From Pegoplata infirma (lineage: Eukaryota; Arthropoda; Insecta; Diptera; Anthomyiidae), in the NCBI GenBank assembly GCA_963921195.1, contig OY992537.1, forward strand, positions 201,462,581 to 201,526,580: 64,000 bases of DNA, read 5' to 3'. This document shows, piece by piece, positions 31,301-41,469 of this stretch (position 1 is its first letter; every line of letters starts with the position of its first letter). A model generated the notes under the pieces. The model was not told the DNA's origin, made no database searches, and saw only the letters and a program-made list of their open reading frames with translations. The position numbers were made by a program, and so were the translations under genes.

Positions 31301-32990
31301 ACGACACTGGGAGATCAAAGGCGTATCAATCAACATGGTCTCATCAAGAATTTGAGCATCAGACACCCTAGCGTTCAGATCGCCAACAATACAGAATGAT
31401 GAGCCATTAAAACTGTATATAAAATCTTCAAATTTATCAAAGTCACTAGACCAGCTAGTGCAATTAATATATCTTGGAATGAAGTGGAAACAAACATCAT
31501 TAAATTTAGCAGATAGAGTAACACCATTGGGAAACTCACAAAATTTTAAAAAGTATTTCTTTTGTATGGTTTTTTTAAAACCATACAGACCACCGCCAAT
31601 GGCGCGACCCGATGAGTGGTTTTTAGTGGCGTCCACCCAGTAAAGAACATAATTTTTGAAAAAACTTGAAAAATGTATTCTGTTATCAGCAAGAACATGC
31701 GTCTCGAAAAGAAAAAAAATATCAAATTTGTTAATGTATGTAAAGAAATTTCCAAATTTAAGTTTACTATTAAGGTTTGCAACATTATACGATACCAATC
31801 GACACACTTCTGATTGATGGTTTTTGAAACTTGTAGCAGCAGCGATAGGGACAGCGGCAGCAGTTGCAGGCACGACATTTGAAGTAGCAGCGGTTGGCAC
31901 AGAGTTGATATTTTGCGGTTTTTTTGCTTCAATGTTGCATACGAAATTAGCTTTAGACATCAAATCGCGTAAAAAGTCAGCATCTGCGTTATTATTTGCA
32001 ATGATCTTTTCATCTGCATAATAAAAAGGTTTGTCATCTATAAAGATGCGTAGGTCACCATATCGGACTTTCAAATGTTTGTTTATATTTTTTGCGTTAT
32101 TACCAATCTGTCTTAAGTAATATCTTTTGTTGCGTACATCAGCTGTGTAATCTTTATCAATAAAGATATGTGTACCAGCAAGAAAACGTCTACCAGCAAT
32201 AATTGCATTTACTTCCATGGCAGAATTGAGCGTTAGCAAAAAAGATTTTCCCCCAGCAATTTTGTGGGCCTCAGTGACGTTCACGTTAGCTTTAAGTGTG
32301 GTCTTGCACAATTTGTTGAATTCATCAAGAGCCTTAGGCACAGTTTCGCTTACGAGGCCACTTACAACAATATTGTTTCGCCTGCTTGCATTATCCACTT
32401 GTTCCAGTCTGTTTTTCATTATTTGCAGTTCATTCTGTAAGCGGGTGTTATCACTACGTAGTTGCTGTATCTCTGTAGAAATGTAAGCTAAATCATCCTT
32501 CTTTACTACACTTTCCAGCTTTGCGTCCAGCGCATTATTAAGTTTTTGGTCAAAAACAGCCCAAGAAAAACAATCAGCAGCAGAAGGCGGCACTACGGAT
32601 GGAATAGCAATGTCACTTCGGCCAGCCACAGAGACATTACTACTGACGGCAGGATTAGCTGGATCCACGGAAGTTGGCACCATCATGTTGATTGCAGTAT
32701 GTTTCTTTGATATATTGTCCGAAGAAATATCAGGCGACGTCTGCTGCAAATTTCTTTTTTGTGCATTCATAAAATGTTAGGTTAGAAAGCACTGTAGTTG
32801 TTGTGAAAATATTGTATCTTTTGTGATGTTTATTATTATTAGTTATTTATTAATAATCACTATTATAGCACAATTTAAAATTAATTTGTATATTAGGCAC
32901 TTTGTTATTGTTTAAATAAAAAAATAAAATGAAAATATAAATAAATTTACAGAGCGCAAAAAAATAGTTTGTTGTTTGACGTTTCAGTGC
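28371..32990 (-). mobile_element. Apparently full-length non-LTR retrotransposon
   Basis: Sense strand is minus. About 220 bp of leader (32771-32990, with the true 5' end uncertain) precede a single 1393-codon ORF. A 3' region of about 215 bp contains AATAAATC near 28410 and ends in tandem ATTC/TTCA repeats at 28371-28400. Short tandem 3' tails without poly(A) are known from the CR1/L2-type branch. A target duplication could not be settled; AAAATGA occurs near both ends. The open frame indicates a young, possibly active copy. Confidence 0.88.
28589..32770 (-). CDS. Non-LTR retrotransposon polyprotein: ORF1-like, endonuclease, reverse transcriptase
   Basis: The 1393-residue protein would nick DNA and copy the element RNA by target-primed reverse transcription. 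Domains in order: Ser/Pro-rich head; coiled coil about 85-130; an ORF1-like domain about 130-270 (RRNNIVVSGL, then the KRYYLR region), perhaps nucleic-acid binding; an Ala-rich linker; an apurinic-type endonuclease about 321-570 (SYNVANLNS, FETHV, GDLNAR, SDH near 563); a reverse transcriptase about 760-1080 (KAPGQD near 787, QAGFRKNYST, FSAAFD, GVKQGCLLSP, catalytic YADD near 1010); and a C-terminal Cys/His cluster near 1323-1345 (CTLC, HH, C). No RNase H is seen. The ATG at 32770 is the first in frame and leaves a sensible leader. Fusion of the ORF1-like part with the enzymes in one frame is notable. The CR1/L2-type group is likely but unproven. Confidence 0.93.
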   Translation of the reverse strand: MNAQKRNLQQTSPDISSDNISKKHTAINMMVPTSVDPANPAVSSNVSVAGRSDIAIPSVVPPSAADCFSWAVFDQKLNNALDAKLESVVKKDDLAYISTEIQQLRSDNTRLQNELQIMKNRLEQVDNASRRNNIVVSGLVSETVPKALDEFNKLCKTTLKANVNVTEAHKIAGGKSFLLTLNSAMEVNAIIAGRRFLAGTHIFIDKDYTADVRNKRYYLRQIGNNAKNINKHLKVRYGDLRIFIDDKPFYYADEKIIANNNADADFLRDLMSKANFVCNIEAKKPQNINSVPTAATSNVVPATAAAVPIAAATSFKNHQSEVCRLVSYNVANLNSKLKFGNFFTYINKFDIFFLFETHVLADNRIHFSSFFKNYVLYWVDATKNHSSGRAIGGGLYGFKKTIQKKYFLKFCEFPNGVTLSAKFNDVCFHFIPRYINCTSWSSDFDKFEDFIYSFNGSSFCIVGDLNARVSDAQILDETMLIDTPLISQCRISKDKILDSKGKKLLALVENVGGIIVNGRMAGDVKGEYTFCGVMGSSIIDYCICSLDVLKLLFDFHIPSKPFSDHMPCTVSLCSKNPLTKELSLPQKLTWLPRNLVRYTDSLTGLANSEYLHSSLSIQEKVFICTNKIHTANGNKCFKTRFDPKNKWFDSQCENARRSMLDKLDQYRKSNTEIRRRCYIDSRSRYARLCDEKKLGFKMNNILKLNGVRNSSEWWKLANSLRNCKPKVGNNLSISHFCEYFNSLLSQEDFDCDILLSSVNIIDPFLDSPLEMRELDLVIKAAKLNKAPGQDRISYEFYKNSPLCFLNEVLSLFNVIFLKEDIPDSFRNSVIIPLFKKGDINVVSNYRGLSLLDTIYKLFTGILLNRINSWIDCHNIINEYQAGFRKNYSTVDNLFNLISIVNLNLSQKKNTYAFFIDFSAAFDLIPRNALFYKLCRTGLSSKIVRILRKLYNNTTSQVWDGNTLSDPFTVTQGVKQGCLLSPVLFSLYLNDLHDHLPGGIDVAGIVVKVLLYADDIVLLSDSPKVLQNMIDSLYVYCTQWCLRINLDKSKIMVFRSGTRVSQGLYWKFGDNIIDVVNEYKYLGINLTYNLSFRKHLESKLALSKTAINSTWLSYIHHPKINFSNKLKIFHSAAKSIMFYGAQVWGYLSFDEVEKLLRYFLKKILYLPENTPNYMLHIETGLNSLFLETLNLHFSYVRKVLNLPVNRLPRLLADETLRQNTFWLPHWNSLCSEIGMNHDIEVWRTNIQFFHNRILESLRITEYEKFVVRARDSRFHDMYPTLQYDIQPYFCDSNSAHAVSLILKARGGLLNLNARAFSGNNDNMCTLCNCNEQENTHHLIGRCPIFVSYRLNFFGKRFLCSEEVYELLNGKDYMRLYKYLRNCLKYRDLIISEFN

Positions 32991-32999
32991 AGGGTTGCC

Positions 33000-34315
33000 A
33001 ATCAAAATGATGAGAAGGCTTTGTGCTAATATTGTAGGATTGAATATGTTTTTTGTGCATTAGATGAATACAAAATTCTGGTGCTGGTTAAGTAATTCGT
33101 TTGCATATTGCGAGATATTTTTTGTGGAATATTAAAAATCATTTCATGATTAAAGAAAAATAAATATAAATTTTGTTGCATAGTTTTAGTGAAATGAGAG
33201 TTCTAAAAATAAATTTTCTTCATATTAAAAGTCAGTCAAATGAAAAGATACAGTTAAGTTTTCTAGAAATGTTTTATAAAAATAAGACATATCTTGCGTA
33301 GGTGGTTGATTTATAAAAGTAAAGCATACTTTTAGGTTGTCACAAAAGATTTTGATTAAATTTAGTTTGTATGGTGCTGAATAAATTTTGGTAGGAGATT
33401 TTGTAAATCCTTCCAATTTAGAGTTTAGTGATGTGAAATAATTTCAACAGTTTTATCTAATCAAAATCTATAGCATATTTAAGGGATTTGCAAAATAACT
33501 CAGATAATGTGGGTGTTTGCTATAATGAGATTTTAATAAGACTGTTTTAGATTTGGAAACAATGTTGTAGAATATAAAAGATATAAAATATTTTCCAAAT
33601 GTGATTACTAATCAATGATTAATTTTAAAAAGAGTTTTAAAAAGAAGAGCATATTTTGAGGCTGTTAACTAAAATTATGAATGAAAGATAAATTAATACT
33701 GGTGGTTCTTAAATATCGTAATTGGAAATAATAAATTAGGAATCTTATAATATCAAAAGTTGCTTAAATCATTTAAAAAGTACCAAAAAAGATGGCACAT
33801 ATTTCCATAAAGCAATAAAATCTATAAAAAACAAAATTTTAGGATTTGGTTGATTATGAAATAATAAAGCATACTTTGAGGCTGCCATGAAAGATACATC
33901 CAACAGAAAAAAAATAAAAATTTGCCAAGACATTTATGAAAACTAAAAATTGAAGAAAAATGCCACCCTTGAAATTTGCTTCAATGTTGATTACATTATG
34001 AAAACATTTTCTCAATACTATATAAAGATTGTTTAAAAGAGTTACAAAAAAATATTTGCATACATTTAGGAAAATAATAAGATTTTATGCTAAATGTATA
34101 AAATCTTAGTTTTAAAGAATACAAAGTATAAATAATTTAAAATTGTGAAATATTAAAAAAATACAAACAAAGAATGCTATTGTTTAGTAGTTTGCTAATG
34201 TAAATATTTTTCTTTTTTTTATTTCCCCCAAAAGTATGCATCATTTTCAATATACTTATTCACCCTAACAGTATGCCAGAGATTGTTAAATATTCTCTTT
34301 AAAAGAAAATTAAAA
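33000..34315. other. Apparently unique AT-rich sequence dense in the dispersed motif
   Basis: No gene. AAAGCATACTTTTAGG or close variants occur at 33321, 33471, 33646 and 33866, and on the minus strand at 34225 and 34262. Three are followed by GTTGTCA, GCTGTTA or GCTGCCA, so the conserved word may extend further. Confidence 0.55.
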
Positions 34316-34318
34316 AAA

Positions 34319-35002
34319 AACAAGTGAGAGTGTTAAATTCGGCCATGCCGAATCAATGATACCCTCCAACATGTTAAAACATATGCAAAATACAGGGTCG
34401 TTTTTTTTGGGGGGGGGCCTCGGTGGGGGTGGTGAGGGATACTTTTCCCATTGCGATAAATGTTAACTAATTTATTTATTATGTTTTTTGCAATTTAGTA
34501 GTACCACTTTCTCATTATTTTAATGGTTTTTTAAATCCACGCCCACAAAAGGGGGCGGGTAGAAAAAACTATTTTCCAGCACCCTGGGTCTAAGTTCAGG
34601 AGTTTAACCCCCTTCTGACATAAAAAGATTTCATTTGTTTAACAATAATGGCAAAAAAAGGTGTAAAAATGGCGTTTTTTAAGAGGTTTTTTTAGTTTGT
34701 TAAGGGGAACTTTTTTCCCCCTGGCCCGATTTTGCCCATTTCCGAACTTAACCGGCCTATGAACATTATACATATTCTGACCAATTTTCAGGGGTAGCTC
34801 TTTTATTTTGGACTGAATCGTGTTTTATACAGACGGACGGACGGACGGACGGACGGACGGACGGACATTCATAGAACGACTTAGAATCGAACATAGATCA
34901 ATAATATATATACTTTTTGGGGTCCCCGACCGATATTTGTATGCGTTACAAACGGAATGACAAAGTGAGTATACCCCCATACTGTGGTTGGAGGGTATAA
35001 AA
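34319..35002 (-). mobile_element. mini-me/DINE-1-like element, subfamily B, full length
   Basis: This is the reference copy for subfamily B: AACAAGTGAGAGTG, AATTCGGCCATGCCGAATC, ATACCCTCCAACATG, a G run near 34410, GGGGGAACTTTTTTCCCC, CCGAACTTAACCGGCC, nine GACG/GACGG tetramers at 34831-34864, the core, and the end CCATACTGTGGTTGGAGGG. Non-coding. Confidence 0.82.
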
Positions 35003-36292
35003 ACAAGTAGAAAAGTTGAATTCAACTTGGTCGAATCTATTAATACCCTCCACAATGCCATTTTTAAATGATAGTAAATTTTCTAATTTGAAAAAAAAAA
35101 AATGATTAGCAATATTTTATTTTGTGTAAAAAAAACTTTTGTCTGAGTAATGTTTGAAAAAAAAAATAATTTACTAATTTTTTTTTGAGTGTAAAAATTT
35201 TTTTTGAGTGTAAAATTTTTTTCGAGTGTATTGTTTTTTTTTAGTGTAAAAATATTTTTGAGTGACAAAAATACTTTTTAATATATTTTTATACCCTCCA
35301 ACTACAGTATGGGGGTATACTCACTTTGTTATTCCGTGTGTAACGCATATTATTGAACAGTGATCGATTCTAAGACATTCTAGCGATGTCCGTCCGTCCG
35401 TCTGTAGTTAACACGATGCAGTCCAAAATAAAAGATCTAGACCCATTAAGTTTGACACAAATATGTGTTATGTTCCTAGGCAGTTTAAGTTCGGAAATTG
35501 TCCAAATCGGACCAGGAGGAAAGAAGTTCCCCCTTAAAGAACTAAAACAACCTCTAAAAAAATACACTTTTTTACATGTTTTTTGTATTTTTGTTAAATA
35601 AATTAAACATTTGTTGTATTTATCGCGATGGGCAGATGCTCTCAACGTCCCCCACTGACCCTATCAACCCTCCTCCCCAAAAAAGAAAAGAAACGCCCCT
35701 GACAATTTTTTTGTTTTTTTACATTTTGGAGGGTAAAAAAGATTCGGCACAGCCGAATTTAACACTCTCACTTGTTTTGATTTACCAATGTTTTTAACGC
35801 TTGATTAACGGGTTTTTCAACACTTTTGAGCCACTAGACCGATTTTACTGAAATTCAATAACAAGCAGACCAGGGAAACGGCAAATATATATGCCAAGCT
35901 TCAGCAGAATCGGAATTGTCTTTCGAAAGTTAGCGTGTTTTTTTATCTCGTAAATTCGCAAAAAACCCTTGAAGAAATTTACTCTTTTGCTCATAACTTT
36001 TGAACCACTAGACCGATTTTGCTGGATTGTAATACCAACCTGAACAGGTAAATTACAAACATATAAGCTAAACTTCAGAAGTCTCTGTAAAGTCTTTCAA
36101 AAGTAAGTGTTTTCTACAGACGGACAGATAGACAGACGGACGGACGGACATCGTTAGATCGACTTAGGATAGATCGAGGATCATGAATATATATACTTTA
36201 TGGGGTCCTAGACCAATATTTCGAGGTGTTACGCACGGAATGACAAACTTATGTATACCCTCTATCACTAGAGTGGAGGGTATACAAAATTA
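35003..36292 (-). mobile_element. mini-me/DINE-1-like element, subfamily A, with a nested subfamily B copy
   Basis: The left part (35003-35286) starts ACAAGTAGAAAAGTTGAATTC directly after the previous copy. The right part (35779-36292) resumes at GATTTACCAATGTTT and ends CTCTATCACTAGAGTGGAG. Joined, they match 7604-8466 closely. Confidence 0.82.
35287..35778 (+). mobile_element. mini-me/DINE-1-like element, subfamily B, nested
   Basis: It starts TATACCCTCCAACTACAG and ends GAATTTAACACTCTCACTTG, opposite in orientation to its host copy. The B block (AGTTCGGAAATTGTCC, GAACTAAAACAACC) and GTCCGTCCGTCTG are present. Its insertion inside subfamily A shows that B was mobile after this A copy. Confidence 0.82.
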
Positions 36293-37577
36293 TAATAATT
36301 TTACAGTGTATTTTAAGTAAAACTTTCTTTTGAAATCGTAAATTTTGTATAATTAATGCGAAAATCCCTTTTAAGGGGATTTCATTTCAAAATACGAATT
36401 TTGTGGAATTATTGCAGAAATCTTCCTTAAAATATACCACAATTTTTTGAATATACACATTGATTTTTTTTTCTAATTTGAATATTTTAAAAACACTTTT
36501 ACTGTCTTTTATCTATCTTCTAATAGCAGAACAAACGGAAAACATCATAAATTATGTAAATTTTAATTAAGCATTTTTCGTTGGCCGCCAAGTTTGTATA
36601 AATAAACGTATGTGGCAGATAAAAAAATAAATGACCAGATTTCATTTTATGATGAATTTTGCTGGTCATACAGTTTTTAGAATATTTTTAGCTTGTTTTT
36701 GCGGTTTTTGGCAGAAATTTCAATAAGGAAATAAAAAGATAAATCAAAGTGTAATAGTATAATGGTAAATAGATTAAAACAAATTTGAATATTATACTTT
36801 AGGGAGTCGCTAAAAAATAAAACAATTTAATTAAATTTACAAAATTACAAAGCCAACTTTAGGGAGTTGATAAAACAAACTAATTAAATCAAACTTTAGG
36901 GAGTTATTGAAATAAATTGAAATAATAGTAAAGGTTAAAGATTGATTACACAAAATTTAAAAATGTAAAGCATACTTTAGGGATGGTAGAAGTAAAAGTA
37001 AAGGTTCAAGATTAATTACACAAAATTTAAAAATTTAAAGCCTACTTTAGGGATGATAGAAAAACAGTTGTTTTGTATTTTTGCCTATTTTGATTAACCT
37101 CACACAATTAATTAAGCAATATATCAACATTTGCAACATCACTTATTAAAGCATACTTTTAGGATTTTTTTTAAATTTCAATAACTAAAGCATATGTATT
37201 GAGTTTTATATAATTCTTTACAAGAACTTGACATTTTTATTGAATTTTATTTTTGAATTTTTTTTTTTTCAAATTTGAATAAAGCTGTTGTAAAAATAAA
37301 AGCAAAAATTGAAGTATTAAAATAAATAATAGTGTTGTATCATATTGTAAAAAAAATAAATATATATATAGCACAATATATACGTCGAGTATAATATGGT
37401 TTTTATAAACAAGTACACAATATATTGTCCTACAATAAACAGCAATATAAAAATGAAAAGTAAAAAAAAAAAATATTGAAGAAAAACAATGAAAGCAATC
37501 ATGTGCAGTGAACCTAATATGACCATGCGAACATCAGAGAGAAAACATCATCATGAAAACATATTATATTATATGTA
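36293..37577. other. Apparently unique AT-rich sequence with clustered motif copies
   Basis: No gene. Seven motif copies lie within 400 bp: 36792, 36849, 36887, 36967, 37037, 37148 and a weak one at 37186. Part of this (36905-37050) is a direct repeat of about 72 bp with AAAGGTTAAAGATTGATTACAC. A 69-codon hydrophobic frame at 37317-37526 (-) is judged fortuitous. Confidence 0.55.
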
Positions 37578-37580
37578 TTA

Positions 37581-39080
37581 CACCGTCCAACAAATTGCAA
37601 CTTTTGGCTGTACACATGAACCGGACCCGAAAATTCGGAAAGTTGGGCCAAAAATAAAATACCCGTGTCTCCCAGTTTCTCTAGATCAATTCGCGTTTTC
37701 GCGAAAAATGCAACCAAAAAAAAAGTTTTCACAATAGAAAAAAATTTTGCTATTCAGAAAGTGGGGTTGAAAAAAAAACACCCGTGTCTCTCAGGTTTTC
37801 GCCATCAATTCGCGTATTCGCGAAAAACGCTAAAAAAAATTTTTTTTTGCACTGTTAAAGAAAAAAAAATTGGGTTTAAATCTAAGCATTTTTGTCCCAG
37901 TTATTTCATATCAATTCGCAAATTTGTAAAAAAAGAAAATATTTTGTTCTTTTTAGCACACTCGCAAAATTTCAAGTGAATATTTTATTTTTAGTCCCAC
38001 TTTTCGAATGTAGTAAATTTTTTTTAAGTGTGCAAAAAAATGCATTTTCGCGAAAACGCGAATAGATACATACTACATTGGGAGACACCAGAATTTTATT
38101 TTTAGCAATTTTTGTATGAGGACCGTAATTCTACTGTAAATCATGTATATTTATTAGAGATGGGAACATGAGCAGATTTGAGCGTGATTCACGTGAATCA
38201 CGCGTGATTGTGACTGATTTCAATTTTACTCTCGTGATTGTGAGTGAGTGTGAGTGGAGAAAAAAATTGCGTGAGTGAGTGTGCGTGAGTCGTTTTTTTG
38301 CGTGAGTTTGCGTGAATTATTTTCTCTTTATATTTCCTATTGTACCAAAAAAGCAACAAAAAAAATTTAAAATTTGGCTTAATTTATGATTTTGTCCCAA
38401 AAAAACCAAAAAAAAATGTAAAATTTCGCTGAACTGTAAATTTTGCTGAAAATTTTTGAAAGATTTTTGAAATTATAGTTTTTGAAATTTTCGTGAGTGT
38501 GAGTCAATGTGAGTGTGAGTGAAGCTTGCGTGAGTGCACGTGAGTGTGAGTTGTTTTAAATTTACTCACGTGATTGTGAGTGAGTGTGAGTAGAAAAAAT
38601 ATGCTCGAGAGTGAGTGTGTGTGATTCAAAAATTCCTGTCGTGAGCGTGAGTGAGTGTGAGTCAAAAATCACTCACGCGCCCATCTCTAACATTTATGTT
38701 TTATATTTACAAAAAATAATGCAATACATTTTTTCAAAATTGAATTTTTCGTGAATTAATATGGAAAAACTAGAACAATATTTTATTTTAAGCCCTATTT
38801 TCGGAATGCACTAAATTTTTTCAAGTGTGTAAAAAAAAAATGCATTTTCGCGAAAACGCGAATTGATATAGAAAAACCGGGAAACACAAGAATGTTATTT
38901 TGAGCCCCACTTTCTGAAAAGCGAACTTTTTTTTTACATGTAATTTTTTTTTTTTTTTTGCGTTTTTCGCGAAAACGCGAATTGATCTAGAAAAACTGGG
39001 AGATACGGGTACTTTATTTTTTGCCCTACTTTCAGAATTTTCGGGTCCGGTCCATGTGTACAAAAGTGTGTCGGACGGTG
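37581..39080. mobile_element. CACCGTCC-terminal modular foldback, 3-bp TSD TTA
   Basis: The termini CACCGTCCAACA and the complement of CACCGTCCGACACAC are flanked by TTA (37578-37580 and 39081-39083). Arms consist of modules of about 110-120 bp, each with ATCAATTCGCG, a TTCGCGAAAA half and an ACCCGTGTCTCCCAG block. Cores lie near 37687, 37805 and 37914 on the left and 38041, 38745, 38841 and 38963 on the right. Two frames of about 100 and 80 codons run through the modules but are repeat-derived. CAC termini with a 3-bp duplication suggest the CMC superfamily. The hAT element 38155-38689 sits in its centre. Confidence 0.78.
38155..38689. mobile_element. hAT-type MITE with GTGAGTGTGAGT arrays
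   Basis: Termini TAGAGATGGG and complement; flanks ATATTTAT (38147-38154) and ACATTTAT (38690-38697) differ at one base. The interior has GTGAGTGTGAGT arrays and a CACGTGAATCACGCGTGATT block near the left end. It belongs to the same family as 47867-48981. Confidence 0.8.
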
Positions 39081-39083
39081 TTA

Positions 39084-39400
39084 TAAGTACAACCCGACTA
39101 ACCGACCAACATTAGGACCACTGAATACAATCTACCAAAAAAAATCAAACGTACCTAAAAGTAAACCTACACTCCGAACATGGGCCAGAAATCGGAATAC
39201 GTTTTACAATTTCAACTAGTTCAAACATTTTTAGAAACATTTTTTATTGTACTTTCTATGAATCTAAGACTGACAATTTGAGTGCCCAAAGAGGCACTCA
39301 AAAAAGGAAGATTCCGAGACTTTTTTCCTATAAAAAATTCAAAGATTCAAAAACAATTTTCCGGGAGAAACATTTTAAAATTCTTTGACATTTTTCCTAC
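39084..39400. other. Short AT-rich interval with decayed minisatellite
   Basis: 39300-39390 holds degenerate units like those at 26690 (GATTCCGAGACTTTTTTCC). The remainder shows nothing. Confidence 0.4.
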
Positions 39401-39533
39401 ACTAAAAATAATAACTCTGTAAAATACTCTGTAAAATGACTGTAATCTCAATTCAACAGATATTTGACAGAGTTTTCTGTCAAAATACAGATTTAAAGAA
39501 AATACTTTGTATTTTGTTGTGACAAAAAAACAA

Positions 39534-39697
39534 AGGCCCGTACCACAAGAAAACAAAAAGTCTATTTTAACAAAAGTTTTATTTTAAATTTCAAACTTTC
39601 AATACATTTTTTGAAAGTCGATTTTAAACACAAAAACAATTTGTATGGAAATAAAATTAAAACTGATTTTAAATATATTTTATTTTGTTATGGTAAG
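39534..39697. mobile_element. GCCYGTACCACAAG MITE, copy 1
   Basis: It is recognised because the uninterrupted sister at 40227-40943 lacks it. Ends GCCCGTACCACAAGAAAAC and TTATGGTAAGGC are rough complements. AAAG appears on both sides, a possible 4-bp duplication. The second copy, inverted, is at 41940-42112. Confidence 0.65.
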
Positions 39698-39781
39698 GCT
39701 GAAAGTTTCCTTTGTTATATTACTTTTTACTTTGTAATCTTAATTTTACAGATAACACTGTAAGTAAAATTTAAACTTTTG

Positions 39782-40220
39782 AAATGACACACAAAAACGC
39801 CGAGACACCCCAACTTACTTTTAGGTCATAGATTCCAGTGGTATACTCCGTTTTAAAAAGTTAGCTCAAAATAACGAGATATTTCGATTTTAAATTTGCA
39901 AATGTAGAGTAAAAATTTAATAAATCAAAAAAAAAAAAATATATATAAAATTCATCAAAATAAGAGCAAGTATTGTTCCATGTCCCTTGTAAATGGACGT
40001 CCATTATTTCTAGATATACAGTTTGACAAATAACAAGTTTTTAACAAGTTTTTTTTTAAGTTTTTTCATTCAAATAAAATGAAAAATCACCTTAAATCTA
40101 CTACAAATTTAAAATCGAAATATTTCGGGATTTTGAGTTAACTTTTTAAAACGGGGTTCACCACTGGATTCTACTACCCAAAATTAGGTTGACGTGTCTC
40201 GGCGTTTTGGTGTGTCATTT
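39782..40220. mobile_element. Palindromic element with GCCGAGACACCCC arms
   Basis: Arms of about 120 bp start AATGACACACAAAAACGCC. They carry GCCGAGACAC(C/G)(C/T)CAAC, then a shared block to TTTAAAATCGAAATATTTCG. The GTTGGGGTGTCTCGGC word also lies inside the different palindrome at 2203-2787. Non-coding. Confidence 0.7.
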
Positions 40221-40226
40221 TCACCT

Positions 40227-40943
40227 ACACTCAAAATAATAACACTGTAAAATACTCTGTAAAATGACTGTAATCTCAATTCAACAGATATTTGACAGAG
40301 TTTTCTGTTAAAATACAGATTTAAAGAAAATACTTTGTATTTTGTTGTGCCAAAAAAACAAAGTTTCATCTGTTAAATTACTTTTAACTTTGTAATCTTA
40401 GTTTTACAGAAAATTAACAGAGTTTTCTGCTAAAATACAGATTTTAGCGAAATACTCTGTATTTTTTATAACCAAAAAATTTTGTTTTATCTGTATTTTG
40501 ACTTACTCTATGTTGTCTTAATTTCATAGTTCACAACAGAGTTTTCTGTAAAAACACCAAATTTTTATCTGTAATTTTTTGAAAGAAAATAGTCAAAAAG
40601 TAAAAAAAAATCTTTTCAAAACTCTTATAAACATTTTACAAAATAACATGTATTTTACTAAATTCTGTAAATTTACAGAGTTTTTTTCTGTAAAATTGTG
40701 GTTGCATTAAATGCATTTTACAAATATATGTAAATTTACAAAGTTTTTCTTTGAAAAATTGTGTTTTATGTAACCAATATTTTACTAGAAACTCTGTAAA
40801 ATAACAGTTTTTTTTTGTCAAAATCATTTTACAGAGTTTAATAGTAAAATTACAAAGAAATGTTGCTAGCTGGAAAAGTATGGTGTACTCTGTTAAATTA
40901 GCAGAGTTTTTCTGTAATTTAACAGAGTTTTTATTTTGAGTGT
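40227..40943 (+). mobile_element. TACACTC-terminal AT-rich element, complete
   Basis: TACACTCAAAATAATAACAC opens it and ACAGAGTTTTTATTTTGAG then TGTA closes it. The interior is an array of ACTCTGTAAA/TTTACAGAGT blocks in both orientations. Non-coding, 717 bp. Confidence 0.65.
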
Positions 40944-41455
40944 ACTTACAGTGTAATTAACAGAGTTTTCTGTTAAAATACAGATCTAAGCAAAATACTC
41001 CGTATTTTTTTATAACCAAAAAAGTTTTCTGTTTTGAGTAGTTTTTGTTACCAAACATCAAAATTTTATCTGTATATCTTTTTTTTGAGATAAAGTTGAA
41101 AAAGTAGCAAAAAAAGTTATAATTTTTTTTTTCAGAAATCTTATAAAAATTTTACAAAATAACATGCACTTAACTAAACTCTGTAAATTTACAGAGTTTT
41201 TTCTGTAATTTTTTTTTGCATCAAATGTATTTTACAAATATATGTAAATTTACATAGTTTTCTTTGCTAAATGGTGGTTTATTTAACCAATATTTTACTA
41301 GAAACTCTGTAAATTAACAGTTTTTTTTGTCCAAATCATTTTACAGAGTTTTACAGTAAAATTACAGAGTTTTCTCTGTCAAAAAGCTTTCATATTTAAC
41401 TATTATTTTACTATAAACTCTGCAAATTAACAAGAAATGTTGTTAGCTGGAAAAC
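40944..41455 (+). repeat. Partial tandem copy of the TACACTC-family element
   Basis: It repeats the right two thirds of the preceding copy (AACAGAGTTTTCTG, ATTTTACTAGAAACTCTG) and ends GAAATGTTGTTAGCTGG, matching 40858-40874. Confidence 0.6.
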
Positions 41456-41469
41456 ATATATTTTAAAAA

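Larger units (their letters stand above)
39408..40225 (+). repeat. Left part of a TACACTC-family element, broken by two insertions
   Basis: 39408-39533 matches 40227-40355 almost exactly (CACTCAAAATAATAAC, ACTGTAATCTCAATTC). After the MITE at 39534-39697 the match resumes (TTTGTAATCTTA) to about 39780, where the palindrome 39782-40220 begins. Confidence 0.65.

Noticed and set aside
32994..33008. CAGGGTTGCCAATC as a hAT terminus
   Set aside because: It resembles CAGGGTTGGCAACC, but no complementary end or 8-bp duplication was found around it. It may just flank the retroelement 5' end.
28365..33010. AAAATGA on both sides of the intact retrotransposon as target duplication
   Set aside because: Seven AT-rich bases are weak evidence and the exact 5' end is unknown. 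It is left as undecided.
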